Below, in pieces: positions 22,901-32,873 of a stretch of DNA of 64,000 nt (its first letter is position 1; each line of letters opens with the position of its first letter). Position numbers and translations under genes: made by a program. The DNA is from JALORV01 sp963707445 (GTDB lineage: Bacteria; Pseudomonadota; Gammaproteobacteria; Burkholderiales; Burkholderiaceae_F): assembly GCA_963707445.1 (NCBI GenBank), contig CAVPPW010000007.1, forward strand, positions 124,001-188,000, read 5' to 3'. A model generated the notes under the pieces. It saw only the letters and a program-made list of their open reading frames with translations, was not told the origin of the DNA and did no database searches.

Positions 22901-22909
22901 GCGAAAGCG

Positions 22910-23418
22910 CTAGAGCAGCGGTCCGCGCAGCGCGTTTTCGTGCTCGAGCAGCCAGCGCTTCACCGTAAGCTCGAAGCCGCCCTTTGAGTGAGCAAAGCCA
23001 CCGAGGCTGTCCGCGCCGATGACGCGGTGGCACGGGATTACGACGGGTAGGCGATTGTCGCCGCAGGCCTGACCGATCGCACGCGCCGGAATCTGTAGCT
23101 CGGACGGCGATCTCACCGTAGCTGCGCGTCGCACCGCAGGGGATCTCGGCGATCGCCTGCCATACCTGGCGCTGGAATTCCGTGCCGCGCACCTTCAATG
23201 GCAGGTCGAAGATCGCAGTGCGGGTCGGCGAGGTAGGCCGCGAGTTGCATGGCTGCGCGCGCGGCCAGCTCATGCGCTGGCTCGATCGCGCGCACCCGTG
23301 GCACGAATCGCAACCCGGTGATTGATTCGCCGTCCGACTCGATCTCGATGCCGCCGAATGGGGCGGCGACCGCAGCTGCGACCCGGCTTTGCAATGCGGC
23401 GCCAGCCGACATCGTCAT
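22910..23418 (-). CDS. ogt: Methylated-DNA--protein-cysteine methyltransferase, frameshifted
   Basis: Suicide repair of O6-methylguanine. The conserved C-terminal domain shows EFQRQVWQAIAEIPCGATRS and the acceptor Cys in RLPVVIPCHRVIGADSLGGF. Shifts near 23210 and 23110. The start is ATG 23418, overlapping the stop of the upstream gene (ATGA), or ATG 23412. 509 bases. Confidence 0.93.
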
Positions 23419-23996
23419 CCTCCGAGCATTCCCTTCTTCAGTCCGTCATCGACCGGCTTGTCGCCAAGCCAGATGCGCATGACCGCGGCATAGAAGTCGT
23501 GACCGGGTATCGGATTGCCGCGCGGCTGGCCGTTCACGGTGATGCGTGTGCCGCCGTCGGGCGCGTAGTCGAAGTTGATCACGTCGCCCTTCTTCGCCTC
23601 GCCGACGCTCTTCATCGTCGCGGTGAATGCATCGATCTGCGGCTTGAGCGCCGCCAGCTGCGCCTCGCTGAGATTGCTCTTCAAACCGTCGGTGAACGCA
23701 CTGACGAAGCTATCCGCATCGACGTCACGCAGCATCCGCAGCGATGCTCGGCGCGCGCCCTTTTCGTTGATCAGGGTCGCGGCATCGGTGCTTTTCTGCG
23801 GCACGTATAGACCGTTCAAATAGACCTTGAAGATCGCACGTTTGCGCAGCCCGACGCCATTCAGTGTCAGCGTCTGTCCGCCGACCTGCACGGTCGGCTC
23901 GAACTTCTGCCCTTCGAGTTCCACCGGCTGGGCCTGCGCGCCGGCATTCAACGCGACGGCCGCCGCCACTGCGGCCGCCTGCAGCCATGCTCTCAT
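23415..23996 (-). CDS. Secreted chalcone isomerase-like protein
   Basis: Intact, 193 residues with a signal peptide (WLQAAAVAAAVALNAGAQAQ). The body matches the bacterial chalcone-isomerase-like domain family: TLTLNGVGLRKRAIFKVYLN, GLYVPQKSTDAATLINEKGA, SFVSAFTDGLKSNLS and IPGHDFYAAVMRIWLGDKPV. Bacterial members have no established enzymatic role; fatty-acid or small-ligand binding is possible. It lies between ispH and ogt, on the same strand as both. Confidence 0.85.
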   Translation of the reverse strand: MRAWLQAAAVAAAVALNAGAQAQPVELEGQKFEPTVQVGGQTLTLNGVGLRKRAIFKVYLNGLYVPQKSTDAATLINEKGARRASLRMLRDVDADSFVSAFTDGLKSNLSEAQLAALKPQIDAFTATMKSVGEAKKGDVINFDYAPDGGTRITVNGQPRGNPIPGHDFYAAVMRIWLGDKPVDDGLKKGMLGG

Positions 23997-24095
23997 CGCT
24001 GTCTCCTCGTTCTGTTGCCTTCACACCCAGCTCTGCTTTGTTCGGCGCCGGAGCGCCTGTTTCGCCGGCGCGACGCCGCGGCATGCGCATCGGGC

Positions 24096-25028
24096 TCAGA
24101 TAGTCACGTGGCCGAGCCCCATGGGCATCGGAAACACCACGTCCTCGTGCACGCCATCCAGCTTGCGCACGCTCGCCGCGCCCAGCCGCTTCAGCGCGGC
24201 GAGCAACTCGTCGACCAGCACTTCCGGCGCGGAGGCACCTGCCGTCACGCCGACCCGCTGCCGGCCGAGGAACCATGCCGGATCGAGTTGAGACGCCGAA
24301 TCGACCAGGTAGGCGGGCACACCGACGCGTTCGGCGACTTCACGCAGCCGGTTCGAGTTCGAACTGTTGGGACTGCCGACGACGATCACGATGTCGACCT
24401 GCGGCGCCATTAGCTTGACCGCATCCTGCCGGTTCTGCGTCGCATAGCAGATGTCCGCGCGCTTCGGCGCGGCGATCCCCGGAAAGCGCTGCTTGAGCGC
24501 CGCGATCACCGCCGCCGCATCGTCGAGCGACAGCGTCGTCTGCGTCACGTAGCCCAGGCGCGCGGGGTCACGCACCTGCAGGCTCTTCACATCTTCGATC
24601 GTCTCGACCAGGTGCATGCCGTCGGCGAGCTGGCCCATCGTGCCCTCGACTTCGGGATGACCCTCGTGTCCGACCATCACGATGTCGTACCCGGCCGCGT
24701 GCATCTTGGCGACCTCGACATGGACTTTCGTCACCAGCGGGCAGGTGGCATCGAACACGCGCAGGCCGCGGCCCGCCGCCTCGCGCTGCACCGCCTTGGA
24801 CACGCCGTGCGCGGAAAAGATCACGGTGCCGCCATCCGGAACCTCGGACAGTTCATTGACGAACACCGCGCCCTTGTGCCGCAGGTCGGCGACGACGAAC
24901 GTGTTGTGCACGATCTCGTGGCGCACATAGATCGGCGCGCCATGCGCAGCGAGCGCCCGCTCGACGATTTCGATCGCGCGGTCGACTCCGGCGCAGAAGC
25001 CTCGCGGCTGGGCGAGTAGCACATCCAT
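24096..25028 (-). CDS. ispH: 4-hydroxy-3-methylbut-2-enyl diphosphate reductase
   Basis: Last step of the MEP isoprenoid pathway, a [4Fe-4S] enzyme. Intact, 310 residues. The three cluster cysteines are in PRGFCAGVDRAI, FDATCPLVTKVH and ADICYATQNRQ; substrate-binding HEIVHN, VGHEGHPEVEGT and SPNSSNSNRLREVAE are present. The start is ATG 25028, one base after the fkpB stop. An upstream in-frame start at 25118 would lie inside fkpB and is not used. fkpB-ispH is a conserved pair. Confidence 0.97.
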   Translation of the reverse strand: MDVLLAQPRGFCAGVDRAIEIVERALAAHGAPIYVRHEIVHNTFVVADLRHKGAVFVNELSEVPDGGTVIFSAHGVSKAVQREAAGRGLRVFDATCPLVTKVHVEVAKMHAAGYDIVMVGHEGHPEVEGTMGQLADGMHLVETIEDVKSLQVRDPARLGYVTQTTLSLDDAAAVIAALKQRFPGIAAPKRADICYATQNRQDAVKLMAPQVDIVIVVGSPNSSNSNRLREVAERVGVPAYLVDSASQLDPAWFLGRQRVGVTAGASAPEVLVDELLAALKRLGAASVRKLDGVHEDVVFPMPMGLGHVTI

Positions 25029-25029
25029 C

Positions 25030-25497
25030 TCAAAGCACCCCGATGACCTGAACCGAGAACAGCAGCGGCCGCCCGGCCAGCGGGTGATTGAAATCGACGA
25101 TGACCCGGTCTGCGTCACGCTGTTGCATGACGCCGGCGAACTCGCGGCCCGCGGTGTCGGTCACGCGCACGACATCGCCCGGGGCGGCGTGCGGTTCGAT
25201 GTCGGCGCTGGCCGCGAACGTCGCCGCAGAAAAGCTCTGAATGAGCTCGGGACGCCGCGCGCCAAAGGCTTCGCCCGCCGGAATTTCGAACCGGGCGTGC
25301 ACTCCCTCGGCGAGGCCGAGCAAGCGGTTTTCGAGCGCCTCGGCGATTTCGGCGCTGCCGATGGTCAGCGTGGCCGGCTGTGCACCGAACGTGTTGACAA
25401 CGTCCCGCTCCTCGCCGTCCACGGCGACGGCGATACGATAATGAAGCGTGACGTGCGAACCGCGCCGGATAAAGGCGCAAACGGGAGCATCGACCAT
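25030..25497 (-). CDS. fkpB: FKBP-type peptidyl-prolyl isomerase, SlpA/FkpB type
   Basis: Intact, 155 residues. SlyD-like arrangement with the insert-in-flap domain between HVTLHYRIAVAVDGEERDVV and the C-terminal FKBP half RVIVDFNHPLAGRPLLFSVQ. No His-rich metal tail, so SlpA rather than SlyD. A cytoplasmic folding helper; adjacent to ispH as in enterobacteria. Confidence 0.93.
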   Translation of the reverse strand: MVDAPVCAFIRRGSHVTLHYRIAVAVDGEERDVVNTFGAQPATLTIGSAEIAEALENRLLGLAEGVHARFEIPAGEAFGARRPELIQSFSAATFAASADIEPHAAPGDVVRVTDTAGREFAGVMQQRDADRVIVDFNHPLAGRPLLFSVQVIGVL

Positions 25498-25526
25498 GGC
25501 AGTGAATTCTAGTCGAGCGGGTGGCC

Positions 25527-26201
25527 ATGGCGATTAAGGACTGGCCCGAGGGCGAACGGCCGCGCGAACGGATGGCGGCTCACGGGCCGCAGGTGCTGTC
25601 GGACGCGGAGCTGATCGCGGTCATTCTGCGTACCGGCACGACGGGACAGTCCGCGCTCGATCTCGGCCGCGCGGCGCTGACACGCTTCGGCGGCCTCGCT
25701 GGATTGCTCGCGGCGTCGGCCGCCGAACTGGGCTCGATCGAGGGTCTTGGGCCCGCCAAAGGTGCGCAACTGCAGGCGGTGCTGGAACTGGCGCGACGCT
25801 CGCTGCACGAGGAGGTCCGCCGTGACACGGTGCTGTCATCGCCGGGAAAAGTGCGCGACTACCTGCGCATCAGTCTGTCGCGGCTCGGGCACGAGGTCTT
25901 CATGGGACTCTTTCTCGACTCGCAGAATCGATTGCTTGCCGCCGACGAGCTCTTCCGCGGCACCCTGACGCAGACGAGCGTTTATCCGCGCGAAGTCGTG
26001 AAGCGCGCCCTGACGCTGAACGCGGGCGCGGTGATCTTCGCGCACAATCATCCGTCGGGCGTTGCGGAGCCGAGCCGCAGCGACGAGTTGTTGACGGCCA
26101 GCCTGAAGCAGGCGCTGGCGCTGGTGGATGTCCGCGTGCTGGATCACCTGATCGTTGCAGGAACGTCGACGGTCTCGTTCGCCGAGCGGGGGCTGCTCTA
26201 A
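25527..26201 (+). CDS. radC: RadC family protein (JAB/MPN domain)
   Basis: Intact, 224 residues from the ATG at 25527 (MAIKDWPEGERPRERM); an in-frame GTG at 25521 is the alternative. Helix-hairpin-helix segment (SIEGLGPAKGAQLQAVLELA), then a JAB metal site: GTLTQTSVYPREVVKRAL and AVIFAHNHPSGVAEPSRSDE. The historic role in DNA repair is doubtful; metal-dependent protease or nuclease activity is unproved. Commonly encoded just upstream of rpmB-rpmG, as here. Confidence 0.95.
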   Translation: MAIKDWPEGERPRERMAAHGPQVLSDAELIAVILRTGTTGQSALDLGRAALTRFGGLAGLLAASAAELGSIEGLGPAKGAQLQAVLELARRSLHEEVRRDTVLSSPGKVRDYLRISLSRLGHEVFMGLFLDSQNRLLAADELFRGTLTQTSVYPREVVKRALTLNAGAVIFAHNHPSGVAEPSRSDELLTASLKQALALVDVRVLDHLIVAGTSTVSFAERGLL

Positions 26202-26241
26202 CCGGCGCGAGCAGACCGGCACTCGCGGCGCACTGCAACGC

Positions 26242-26270
26242 TGGCTGCGGCAAGCAAAAATGCTTATAAT
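26242..26270 (+). promoter_or_regulatory. rpmB-rpmG promoter
   Basis: Perfect -10 TATAAT at 26265-26270 with a poor -35 (TGGCTG, 26242-26247, 17-base spacing). It lies between radC and rpmB, giving a leader of about 100 bases. Confidence 0.65.
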
Positions 26271-26379
26271 GCGCGGCTTTGCACCGCACGGTTGCCTTCT
26301 CGGGCCCGCTGCCGTTGCTCATGCGAGTGAGCACAGCCGGAAGTCGCCGGCGCAGGTAAAAGTCATTCAGGAGCACGTC

Positions 26380-26619
26380 ATGGCACGAGTGTGTCAAGTC
26401 ACCGGCAAGCGGCCGATGGTCGGGAACAATGTCTCGCACGCGAACAACCGGACCAAGCGGCGGTTCCTGCCGAACCTGCAGTACCGCCGCTTCTGGATCG
26501 AGGGCGAAAACCGCTGGATCCGGCTACGTCTGACCAACGCGGCATTGCGCACGATCGACAAGAAGGGCCTGGACGTAGTGCTGGCCGAACTGCGCGCGCG
26601 CGGCGAACTGGCGGGCTGA
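26380..26619 (+). CDS. rpmB: 50S ribosomal protein L28
   Basis: Intact, 79 residues: ARVCQVTGKRPMVGNNVSHA, NNRTKRRFLPNLQYRRFWIE and RTIDKKGLDVVLAELRARGE. ATG at 26380 after CAGGAG. Cotranscribed with rpmG. Confidence 0.98.
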   Translation: MARVCQVTGKRPMVGNNVSHANNRTKRRFLPNLQYRRFWIEGENRWIRLRLTNAALRTIDKKGLDVVLAELRARGELAG

Positions 26620-26683
26620 TCGGTCCGCAACACTGTTGAACTCGCACTGAGCACAGCGCCAACCACCCCATCAGGAGAACGCC

Positions 26684-26851
26684 ATGGCCAAGGGCGCCCG
26701 CGAAAAAATCAAGCTTGAGTCGACGGCCGGAACCGGCCACTTTTATACGACGTCAAAGAACAAGAAGACGACGCCGGACAAGCTGCAACTGATGAAGTTC
26801 GATCCGAGGGCGCGCAAGCACGTCGCCTACAAGGAGACGAAGCTGAAGTAG
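26684..26851 (+). CDS. rpmG: 50S ribosomal protein L33
   Basis: A 55-residue gene: AKGAREKIKLESTAGTGHFY, TTSKNKKTTPDKLQLMKFDP and RARKHVAYKETKLK. ATG at 26684 after AGGAG. No zinc-binding CxxC pairs, so the zinc-free L33 form. Confidence 0.98.
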   Translation: MAKGAREKIKLESTAGTGHFYTTSKNKKTTPDKLQLMKFDPRARKHVAYKETKLK

Positions 26852-26893
26852 GCGCGCGGGTCACGTGCCGGACGAAGATCCGGTGGCGAGCCC

Positions 26894-26924
26894 AAAAAAA
26901 AGCCCGGCGCTGCCGGGCTTTTTT
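26894..26924. terminator. Bidirectional intrinsic terminator
   Basis: Stem AGCCCGGC / GCCGGGCT (26901-26919, loop GCT), flanked by A7 on the left and T6 on the right. It can end both rpmBG and the convergent desaturase transcript, whose stop is at 26942. Confidence 0.9.
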
Positions 26925-26941
26925 GTTGCCGAAATGTCGCG

Positions 26942-28141
26942 CTACGCGGCCGCCATCCGGTAGCTGCGGATACGCAGGGCTGCGTCCTCGAGCGCGCGAA
27001 TCCGGCTCGCCTCCGCCCGCGCGATCCAGTCCTGCAACTGTGCAAGCATCTGCTCGCGCGACGCAGAGCTCTTGCTCCAGATCGCCGAGAGCTCGGTGCG
27101 CATCTCCACCAGTGTCTTCATCACGCGGCTGTGAGCCATCAGATCCGACAGCGATCGCTGCTGCTCGGCCGGCAGCGAGGAGACATCATCCTTGCGCAGC
27201 CAGACCTTGAGACCTGCGAAACGCGCCCGCTCGGCCTCCGGGACCTCGAGGCTGCCGAGTTCGGCGCGGTAGGCGTGGGCGAGATTGCGTGCGTACTTGG
27301 ACAAAAGGTCGTAACGATGGGTGATGACGGCCTGCAGCGTCTCGAGGTCGATCGCGCGCTTCGGCGACGAGACTTCGGGCACCGGCGCCACGCGCAGCAC
27401 CTTGGCCAGCCCCAGTGCCTGCAGTGCGCGGATGTACTGCCAGCCAAGATCGAACTCGAACCACTTCAGCGAGAACTTGGCCGAGGTCGGATAGGTGTGA
27501 TGGTTGTTGTGCAGTTCCTCGCCGCCGATCAGCACGGCCCACGGAGAAATATTCCTGCTGGCATCGGGTGCGTCGTAGTTGCGGTATCCCCAGTAGTGCC
27601 CGATGCCGTTGATGACGCCGGCGGCAAAGAACGGAATCCACATCATCTGGACCGCCCACACCGCCAAGCCGGCAACGCCGAACATGAGTACGTCGGCGAC
27701 CAGCATCACACCGACGCCTTGCCAGGTGTACTTGGAGTAGACATTCCGCTCGACCCAGTCGTTCGGCGTGCCATGGCCGTAGCGGCTCAGCGTTTCCTGG
27801 TTCTTGGACTCGGCCCGGTACAGCTCCGCGCCGGTCCACAACACGGTCTTGATGCCGCGCGTCTGGGGGCTGTGAGGATCCTCCGGAGTTTCACACTTCG
27901 CGTGGTGCTTGCGGTGAATCGACACCCAATCGCGTGTCTGCATGCCGGTGGCGAGCCACAGCCATGCGCGAAAGAAGTTGGCGATCGCCGGATGCAGGTC
28001 GAGCGCGCGGTGCGCCTGGCTGCGATGCAGGTAGATCGTGACTGCCGCAATCGTGATGTGCGTCAGCAACAGGGCGGCGACGATCAGCTGCCACCAGCTC
28101 AGTTGCAGCAGTCCGCCGTCGAGAAATTCCAGGAGACCCAT
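26942..28141 (-). CDS. Acyl-CoA / fatty acid delta-9 desaturase
   Basis: Intact, 399 residues. Integral-membrane di-iron desaturase with three His boxes: HRSQAH (first), HRKHH in DWVSIHRKHHAKCETPEDPH and HNNHH in GGEELHNNHHTYPTSAKFSL. Membrane helices surround them (QLIVAALLLTHITIAAVTIY and VMLVADVLMFGVAGLAVWAV). After the catalytic part a hydrophilic, helix-prone C-terminal extension of about 130 residues runs to the end. Introduces a double bond in acyl chains for membrane fluidity. Confidence 0.93.
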   Translation of the reverse strand: MGLLEFLDGGLLQLSWWQLIVAALLLTHITIAAVTIYLHRSQAHRALDLHPAIANFFRAWLWLATGMQTRDWVSIHRKHHAKCETPEDPHSPQTRGIKTVLWTGAELYRAESKNQETLSRYGHGTPNDWVERNVYSKYTWQGVGVMLVADVLMFGVAGLAVWAVQMMWIPFFAAGVINGIGHYWGYRNYDAPDASRNISPWAVLIGGEELHNNHHTYPTSAKFSLKWFEFDLGWQYIRALQALGLAKVLRVAPVPEVSSPKRAIDLETLQAVITHRYDLLSKYARNLAHAYRAELGSLEVPEAERARFAGLKVWLRKDDVSSLPAEQQRSLSDLMAHSRVMKTLVEMRTELSAIWSKSSASREQMLAQLQDWIARAEASRIRALEDAALRIRSYRMAAA

Positions 28142-28261
28142 GGGAGCGCGTTTCCTTACGCGGGGCGGCCGACCGGACGGCGGGCCGCTCGATGAGAAGG
28201 CGCAATTGTAAACGGGAGCCGGCTCCAGCCGAAGCAGGAAGATCGAGGCAATTGCCCAAAA

Positions 28262-29633
28262 TCAAGGGGCTTCACCCGCGCTTTGAGGCCGTTCGTCGAT
28301 AGGGTTGGTGGCCGCCGCCGCCCCGATCAGGCGTACGTCCCGGCGTGGATACGGAATCTCCACACCGGCGTCGGCAAATCGCTGCAGCACCGCGCGCGCA
28401 ATGGCCGAACGAACGGCCAGCGTGCCCTCCTCCGGATCGCGGATCCAGAAGCCGACTTCCAGGTCGACGCCGTCGGCACCGAATCCGGTCACGAATGCGC
28501 CCGGCTCCGGCGAGGCCAGCACCCGGGGCTGTTGGCGGGCGCAGTCGTTCAGGATGCTCAGCGCCTGATCGAGGTCGGACGAATACGCGATCGCGACCTT
28601 CACGACGACCCGGACTTCGCGACTGCTGAGCGAATGGTTGACGACCGGCGTCGACACCAGCATCTCGTTCGGCAGAACGGTCTCGGTGCCATCGAGTGCC
28701 TTGATGACCGTGTAGCGCGTGTTGATCTGTGCGACGCGGCCGTAGAACTTGTCGACCGTGATCATGTCGCCGATCGACAGGCTCCTGTCCAGCAAGATGA
28801 TGAAGCCGCTGACGTAGTTGCTGGCGATCCGCTGCAGACCGAGCCCGAGACCGACGCCCAGCGCACCGCCGAAGACGGATAGCACGGTGAGGTCGATGCC
28901 GACCGACGACAGCGCAACCAGGACCGCGACTACGAGCAGGACCGCCTTCAGCACGCGCACCAGCACGACGCGCGAGTTCGCGGTCAACGATTCGGCGTCC
29001 ATCAGGCGCGCCTCGACCGTAGGAGCCGAGCCAGAGGGCGGCGATCACGGTGACGATCACCGACAGCGCGCCGATCAGGACGTCCCACAGGCTGATCTTC
29101 GATTTGCCGACCGAAAATCGCACTGACTCGAGTGACCCGACAACATCGCCGAGCACGCCGCTCAGGTACAGCGCCACACCCAGCCAGATCAGCAGCGCGA
29201 TCCAGCGCTCGAATGTGCCGAGCCAGGTCGAGCGGGGCAGCGCGCGGCGCAGGACATAAACGGCCAGTCGCACCGCCGCCATCGCGGCGACCAGCGTCAA
29301 CGCCAGCCGCAGCAACTGCACATCGGCGACCCGTTGCACCAGCCCCGAGGCGCGCAGCACCAGCCCGCCGATCACCATCACCAGAAACGCGGTGACCGGA
29401 AAGGCGAGCCGTCGCATTCCCGCCACCGAGAATCGCAGCAGGTCAGTCCGGAATCCGCCGCTGCGCTGTTCCGCCGCGACCTGCGCATCGACGCGCTGAC
29501 GGATGTGGCGTGCGGCCAGCGCGCCACTCGCGAGCCCGACCGCGATCACCAGCAACTGCCACAGCGACTGTGGCCGCGCCAGCCCGACCCGCACGATCTC
29601 GACGACTTCCTGCAACAGCGTTGGCTCGGCCAT
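28262..29633 (-). CDS. MscS-family mechanosensitive ion channel, frameshifted
   Basis: Several N-terminal membrane helices (LLVIAVGLASGALAARHIRQ and LAFPVTAFLVMVIGGLVLRA) precede the MscS pore helix VFGGALGVGLGLGLQRIASN and the beta domain (LLDRSLSIGDMITVDKFYGR and LPNEMLVSTPVVNHSLSSRE). 1372 bases with one shift near 29020. ATG at 29633, one base after the rsmB stop. Larger than E. coli MscS, so closer to YbdG/YnaI-type channels. Confidence 0.92.
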
Positions 29634-29634
29634 G

Positions 29635-31053
29635 TCAGCTCCGTTCCAGCACCGCGGCGAAGAAGCCATCGGTCGCGTGCAGATGCGGAAGCATCACGAA
29701 ATACGGGGCGAAGCGCTGCAGCCCGTCGATCACGATCGACTGCGTCGCCAGAACCTGCTGTGCGGGCACGACCGAGAAGTCGGGATGGTCCGAGAGGAAG
29801 CGCTCGACGACCTGTTGGTTCTCGCGCGCGAGTAGCGAACAGGTCGCGTAGACGAGCCGGCCGCCGCGCTTCAGCAGGCGCGCCGCAGCCGCCAGCACCG
29901 CGTGCTGCACTTCGTTGACCCGGGCCAGTTCGGTCTCGTCGAAGCGCCACTTCAGGTCCGGATTGCGGCGCAGCGTCCCGGATCCAGAGCATGGTGCGTC
30001 GACGAGAACACGGTCGCACTTGCCGTGCAGGCGCTTGACCCGTGCGTCGGTCTCGCTGCGAATCGCGACCGGGTGCACATTGGAAAGTCCGCTGCGCTTG
30101 AGCCGCGGGCCGAGGCCTTCGAGTCGGCGCGCGTTGATGTCGAACGCATACAGGCGCCCGCTCGATCGCATCAGAGCACCGAGCGCCAGTGTCTTGCCAC
30201 CGGCGCCGGCGCAGAAGTCGACGACCATTTCGCCGCGTCGCGGCTGCAGCAGTCGCGCGATCAGCTGGCTGCCCTCGTCCTGCACTTCGATGCGACCGTC
30301 GCGATAGGCCGGCCATTGCGTCAGCGCCGGCTTGCTCGTCAGCCGGATCGCCTCGGGCGAATAGCGCGACGCGGTCGCCCCGACGGCATGCGCCGACAGT
30401 TCCGCCAGCACATCGTCACGCGAGGCCTTGATCAAATTGACGCGCAGGTCGAGCGGCGCCGGCTCGGTGAGCGCCGCCAGCAGCGGTCCCGCGTCCTCGT
30501 ACTGCTGCTCGAGCGCGAGAAACAGCCAGTACGGCAACTCGGCGCGCACCGATGTCGGTGCTCGTTGCAGGTCGATTGCGAGCGCACTTTTCACTGCCGC
30601 TGCGTCGCCGCGCAACGCACGCGGGTCGAGCGCATCGACGCCGAACTGGCGCGCCAGCGTGACCAGTGCCGCCAGGCGCGGCGCACGTACCGGTACCGCC
30701 GGCTGCAGGCTCCACGACAGGGTCGCGTAGTGGCGTAGCGCAAAAAAGATCGCTTCAGCGACGAGGCTGCGATCGCGCCGCCCCAGTTGGGCGTTCTCAC
30801 GGAAAAAACGCGACATGACGGCGTCAGCCGGGCCGTCGAACGTCAGCACGCGTGCGAGCGCGTGAGCCAGGGAATCGACGACAAGCGCCGTCACGCGCGG
30901 CGAATGTGTGCCGTGCTCAAGATCGCGCGCGGCGAGCGTCGTCCGTTCGTCGCGGGCGGTGTGGACCACGGCGCGTGGTGTCGACCGGTGTGGACGCGCC
31001 GACGGTCGAGCCGGCGGGCGATCACGCGCCGGGGGACGGGCTTTCTGACGCAT
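29635..31053 (-). CDS. RsmB-like rRNA/tRNA cytosine-5 methyltransferase
   Basis: Intact SAM-dependent m5C methyltransferase. A NusB-like N-terminal region, then the Rossmann domain: DFCAGAGGKTLALGALMRSS, RVLVDAPCSGSGTLRRNPD with catalytic Cys, and LVYATCSLLARENQQVVERF with the second motif Cys. The probable start is ATG 31053, sharing one base with the purN stop (TGATG); GTG 31056 is the alternative. The N-terminus is unusually rich in Arg and Pro. Downstream of purN as in many betaproteobacteria. Confidence 0.9.
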   Translation of the reverse strand: MRQKARPPARDRPPARPSARPHRSTPRAVVHTARDERTTLAARDLEHGTHSPRVTALVVDSLAHALARVLTFDGPADAVMSRFFRENAQLGRRDRSLVAEAIFFALRHYATLSWSLQPAVPVRAPRLAALVTLARQFGVDALDPRALRGDAAAVKSALAIDLQRAPTSVRAELPYWLFLALEQQYEDAGPLLAALTEPAPLDLRVNLIKASRDDVLAELSAHAVGATASRYSPEAIRLTSKPALTQWPAYRDGRIEVQDEGSQLIARLLQPRRGEMVVDFCAGAGGKTLALGALMRSSGRLYAFDINARRLEGLGPRLKRSGLSNVHPVAIRSETDARVKRLHGKCDRVLVDAPCSGSGTLRRNPDLKWRFDETELARVNEVQHAVLAAAARLLKRGGRLVYATCSLLARENQQVVERFLSDHPDFSVVPAQQVLATQSIVIDGLQRFAPYFVMLPHLHATDGFFAAVLERS

Positions 31054-31703
31054 CACGCGGTCATCAGCGCCAGTTCGCCGGACGCCGCGTCGCGGACCAC
31101 GACACGGCCCGAGTCGAAGCGGACGCGGCCCTCGATCACCAGCCGCAGCGCCTGAGGCAGCAGGCGGTGCTCTTGGTCGAGCACGCGTGCGGCAAGCGCG
31201 GCCACGTCATCGTCCGGCCGCACCGGCACTGCAGCCTGCGCGATGATCCCACCGGAATCGACCTGCTCCGCCACGAAGTGCACGGTAGCGCCGTGGATCC
31301 GCACGCCCGCGGCCAGCGCCTGCTCGTGTGTGCGCAGTCCGGGAAAGGCGGGCAGCAGCGATGGGTGGATGTTGATCAGGCGACCGGCGAAATGGCGCAC
31401 GAACGCCGGGCCGAGCACGCGCATGAAGCCAGCGAGCACGACGAACGCCGGTCGATGTGCGTCGATTTCAGCAGCGAGCGCATCGTCGAACGCCGCGCGA
31501 GACGCGAACCGCCGATCATCGACGACCGCACTGGGAACGCCAGCGCGCGCCGCGACCGCAAGACCCGCCGCATCCGGCCGATTGCTGATTACCGCGACGA
31601 ACGAAGCGCCCAGAGCCGTCGCCCAGCCTTCCTCGCGCGCCTCATGCAGCAGGGCTTCGAGGTTGCTGCCGCGGCCTGAGATCAGGACCACGATGTTTGT
31701 CAT
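31053..31703 (-). CDS. purN: Phosphoribosylglycinamide formyltransferase
   Basis: Intact, 216 residues. Third step of purine synthesis using 10-formyl-THF. VVLISGRGSNLEALLHEARE (phosphate site), VLAGFMRVLGPAFVRHFAGR, INIHPSLLPAFPGLRTHEQA and GATVHFVAEQVDSGGIIAQA with the catalytic Asn, His and Asp. Coupled to the downstream methyltransferase by overlap. Confidence 0.97.
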   Translation of the reverse strand: MTNIVVLISGRGSNLEALLHEAREEGWATALGASFVAVISNRPDAAGLAVAARAGVPSAVVDDRRFASRAAFDDALAAEIDAHRPAFVVLAGFMRVLGPAFVRHFAGRLINIHPSLLPAFPGLRTHEQALAAGVRIHGATVHFVAEQVDSGGIIAQAAVPVRPDDDVAALAARVLDQEHRLLPQALRLVIEGRVRFDSGRVVVRDAASGELALMTA

Positions 31704-31781
31704 CGCGGCTGATTGTACCGGCGCGAGATTGCGCGGCCTGCGCTAAGTGCAGGAAAACACGATGGAATCGTCTACGGAAAC

Positions 31782-31787
31782 TATAAT
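31782..31787 (+). promoter_or_regulatory. Probable -10 element of the ribF promoter
   Basis: TATAAT at 31782-31787, 30 bases upstream of the ribF ATG, in the 114-bp divergent purN-ribF region. No convincing -35 at 16-18 bases. Confidence 0.5.
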
Positions 31788-31817
31788 GCTGGCGTCTATC
31801 ACCAAGCGAAGACGCGG

Positions 31818-32764
31818 ATGCAGGTCTTCCGTGGATTACCGCGAGCGGAACAGCGCGCGCCCTGCGCGCTGACCATCGGCAACTTCGACGGCGTGCACCG
31901 CGGCCACCAGGCGCTGCTCACCCGCGTGGTTGCGGCGGCGCGCGCCCGCAACATCGCGGCAGCGGTCATGACCTTCGAGCCGCATCCGCGTGAACTCTTC
32001 GCTCCCGAGCGCGCGCCAATGCGCATTTCATCGCTGCGCGACAAGCTGGGCGCTCTTGCTGACCAGGGCCTCGATCGCGCCATCGTCCAGCATTTCAATC
32101 GGCCGTTCGCGTCGCTGACGGCGGAGGCGTTCGTCGATCTGCTGATCACCGGCTGCGATGTCCGCTGGCTGCTCGTCGGCGACGACTTCCGCTTTGGCGC
32201 GCGCCGCGCCGGCGACATCGCGCTGCTGCAGCGTCATGCTGCGCCGGGGCGCTTTCGAACTGGAGCAGATGCCGACGATCGTCGAAGGCGAGCAGCGCAT
32301 CTCGAGCTCTGCGGTGCGCGCCGCGCTCGCGGCCGGTGATCTCGGCCGGGCTCAGCACCTGTTGGGCCGGCCGTACACGATCAGCGGCCGCGTTCTGCAC
32401 GGCCGCAAACTCGGCCGCGAAATCGGTTTTCCGACGCTCAATCTGCGCATTGCCCATCGGCACCCTGCGGTCCAAGGCGTCTTCGCCGTGCGGGTTCATG
32501 GCCTCGGGCCGCGCGCCGCGGCCCGGCGTCGCCAGCCTCGGCCTTCGTCCGACGATCGAAGACAGCGGCCGCTGGATGCTCGAGGTGCACCTGTTTGATT
32601 TCGCCGAACAGGTCTACGGGCGACTGGTCTGCGTTGAATTCCTGCAGAAGCTACGCGACGAGGAACGCTATTCGACGATTGACCAGCTGACTGCGGCGAT
32701 CGCCGACGACGCGCGCCGCGCACGCGCAGTACTCGTCGCCGGCGACCGCTCGGCGGTCGCGTAG
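31818..32764 (+). CDS. ribF: Bifunctional riboflavin kinase / FAD synthetase, frameshifted
   Basis: Makes FMN and FAD. N-terminal nucleotidyltransferase: TIGNFDGVHRGHQALLTRVV, MTFEPHPRELFAPERAPMRI and DDFRFGARRAGD. C-terminal kinase: ISSSAVRAALAAGDL, GRKLGREIGFPTLNLRI and GLRPTIEDSGRWMLEVHLFD. Shifts near 32255 and 32520. First gene of ribF-ileS-lspA-coaBC-dut. Confidence 0.96.
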
Positions 32765-32873
32765 CGCCCGCGGCCGCTGCGCCGCGCACGCTACACTCGC
32801 GCTCCGCTTCGATCACCGATCACTTCGCAGCGACACCTCTTGAAGAGCCCGAGGGGGCCAAGGAGTGCCACAG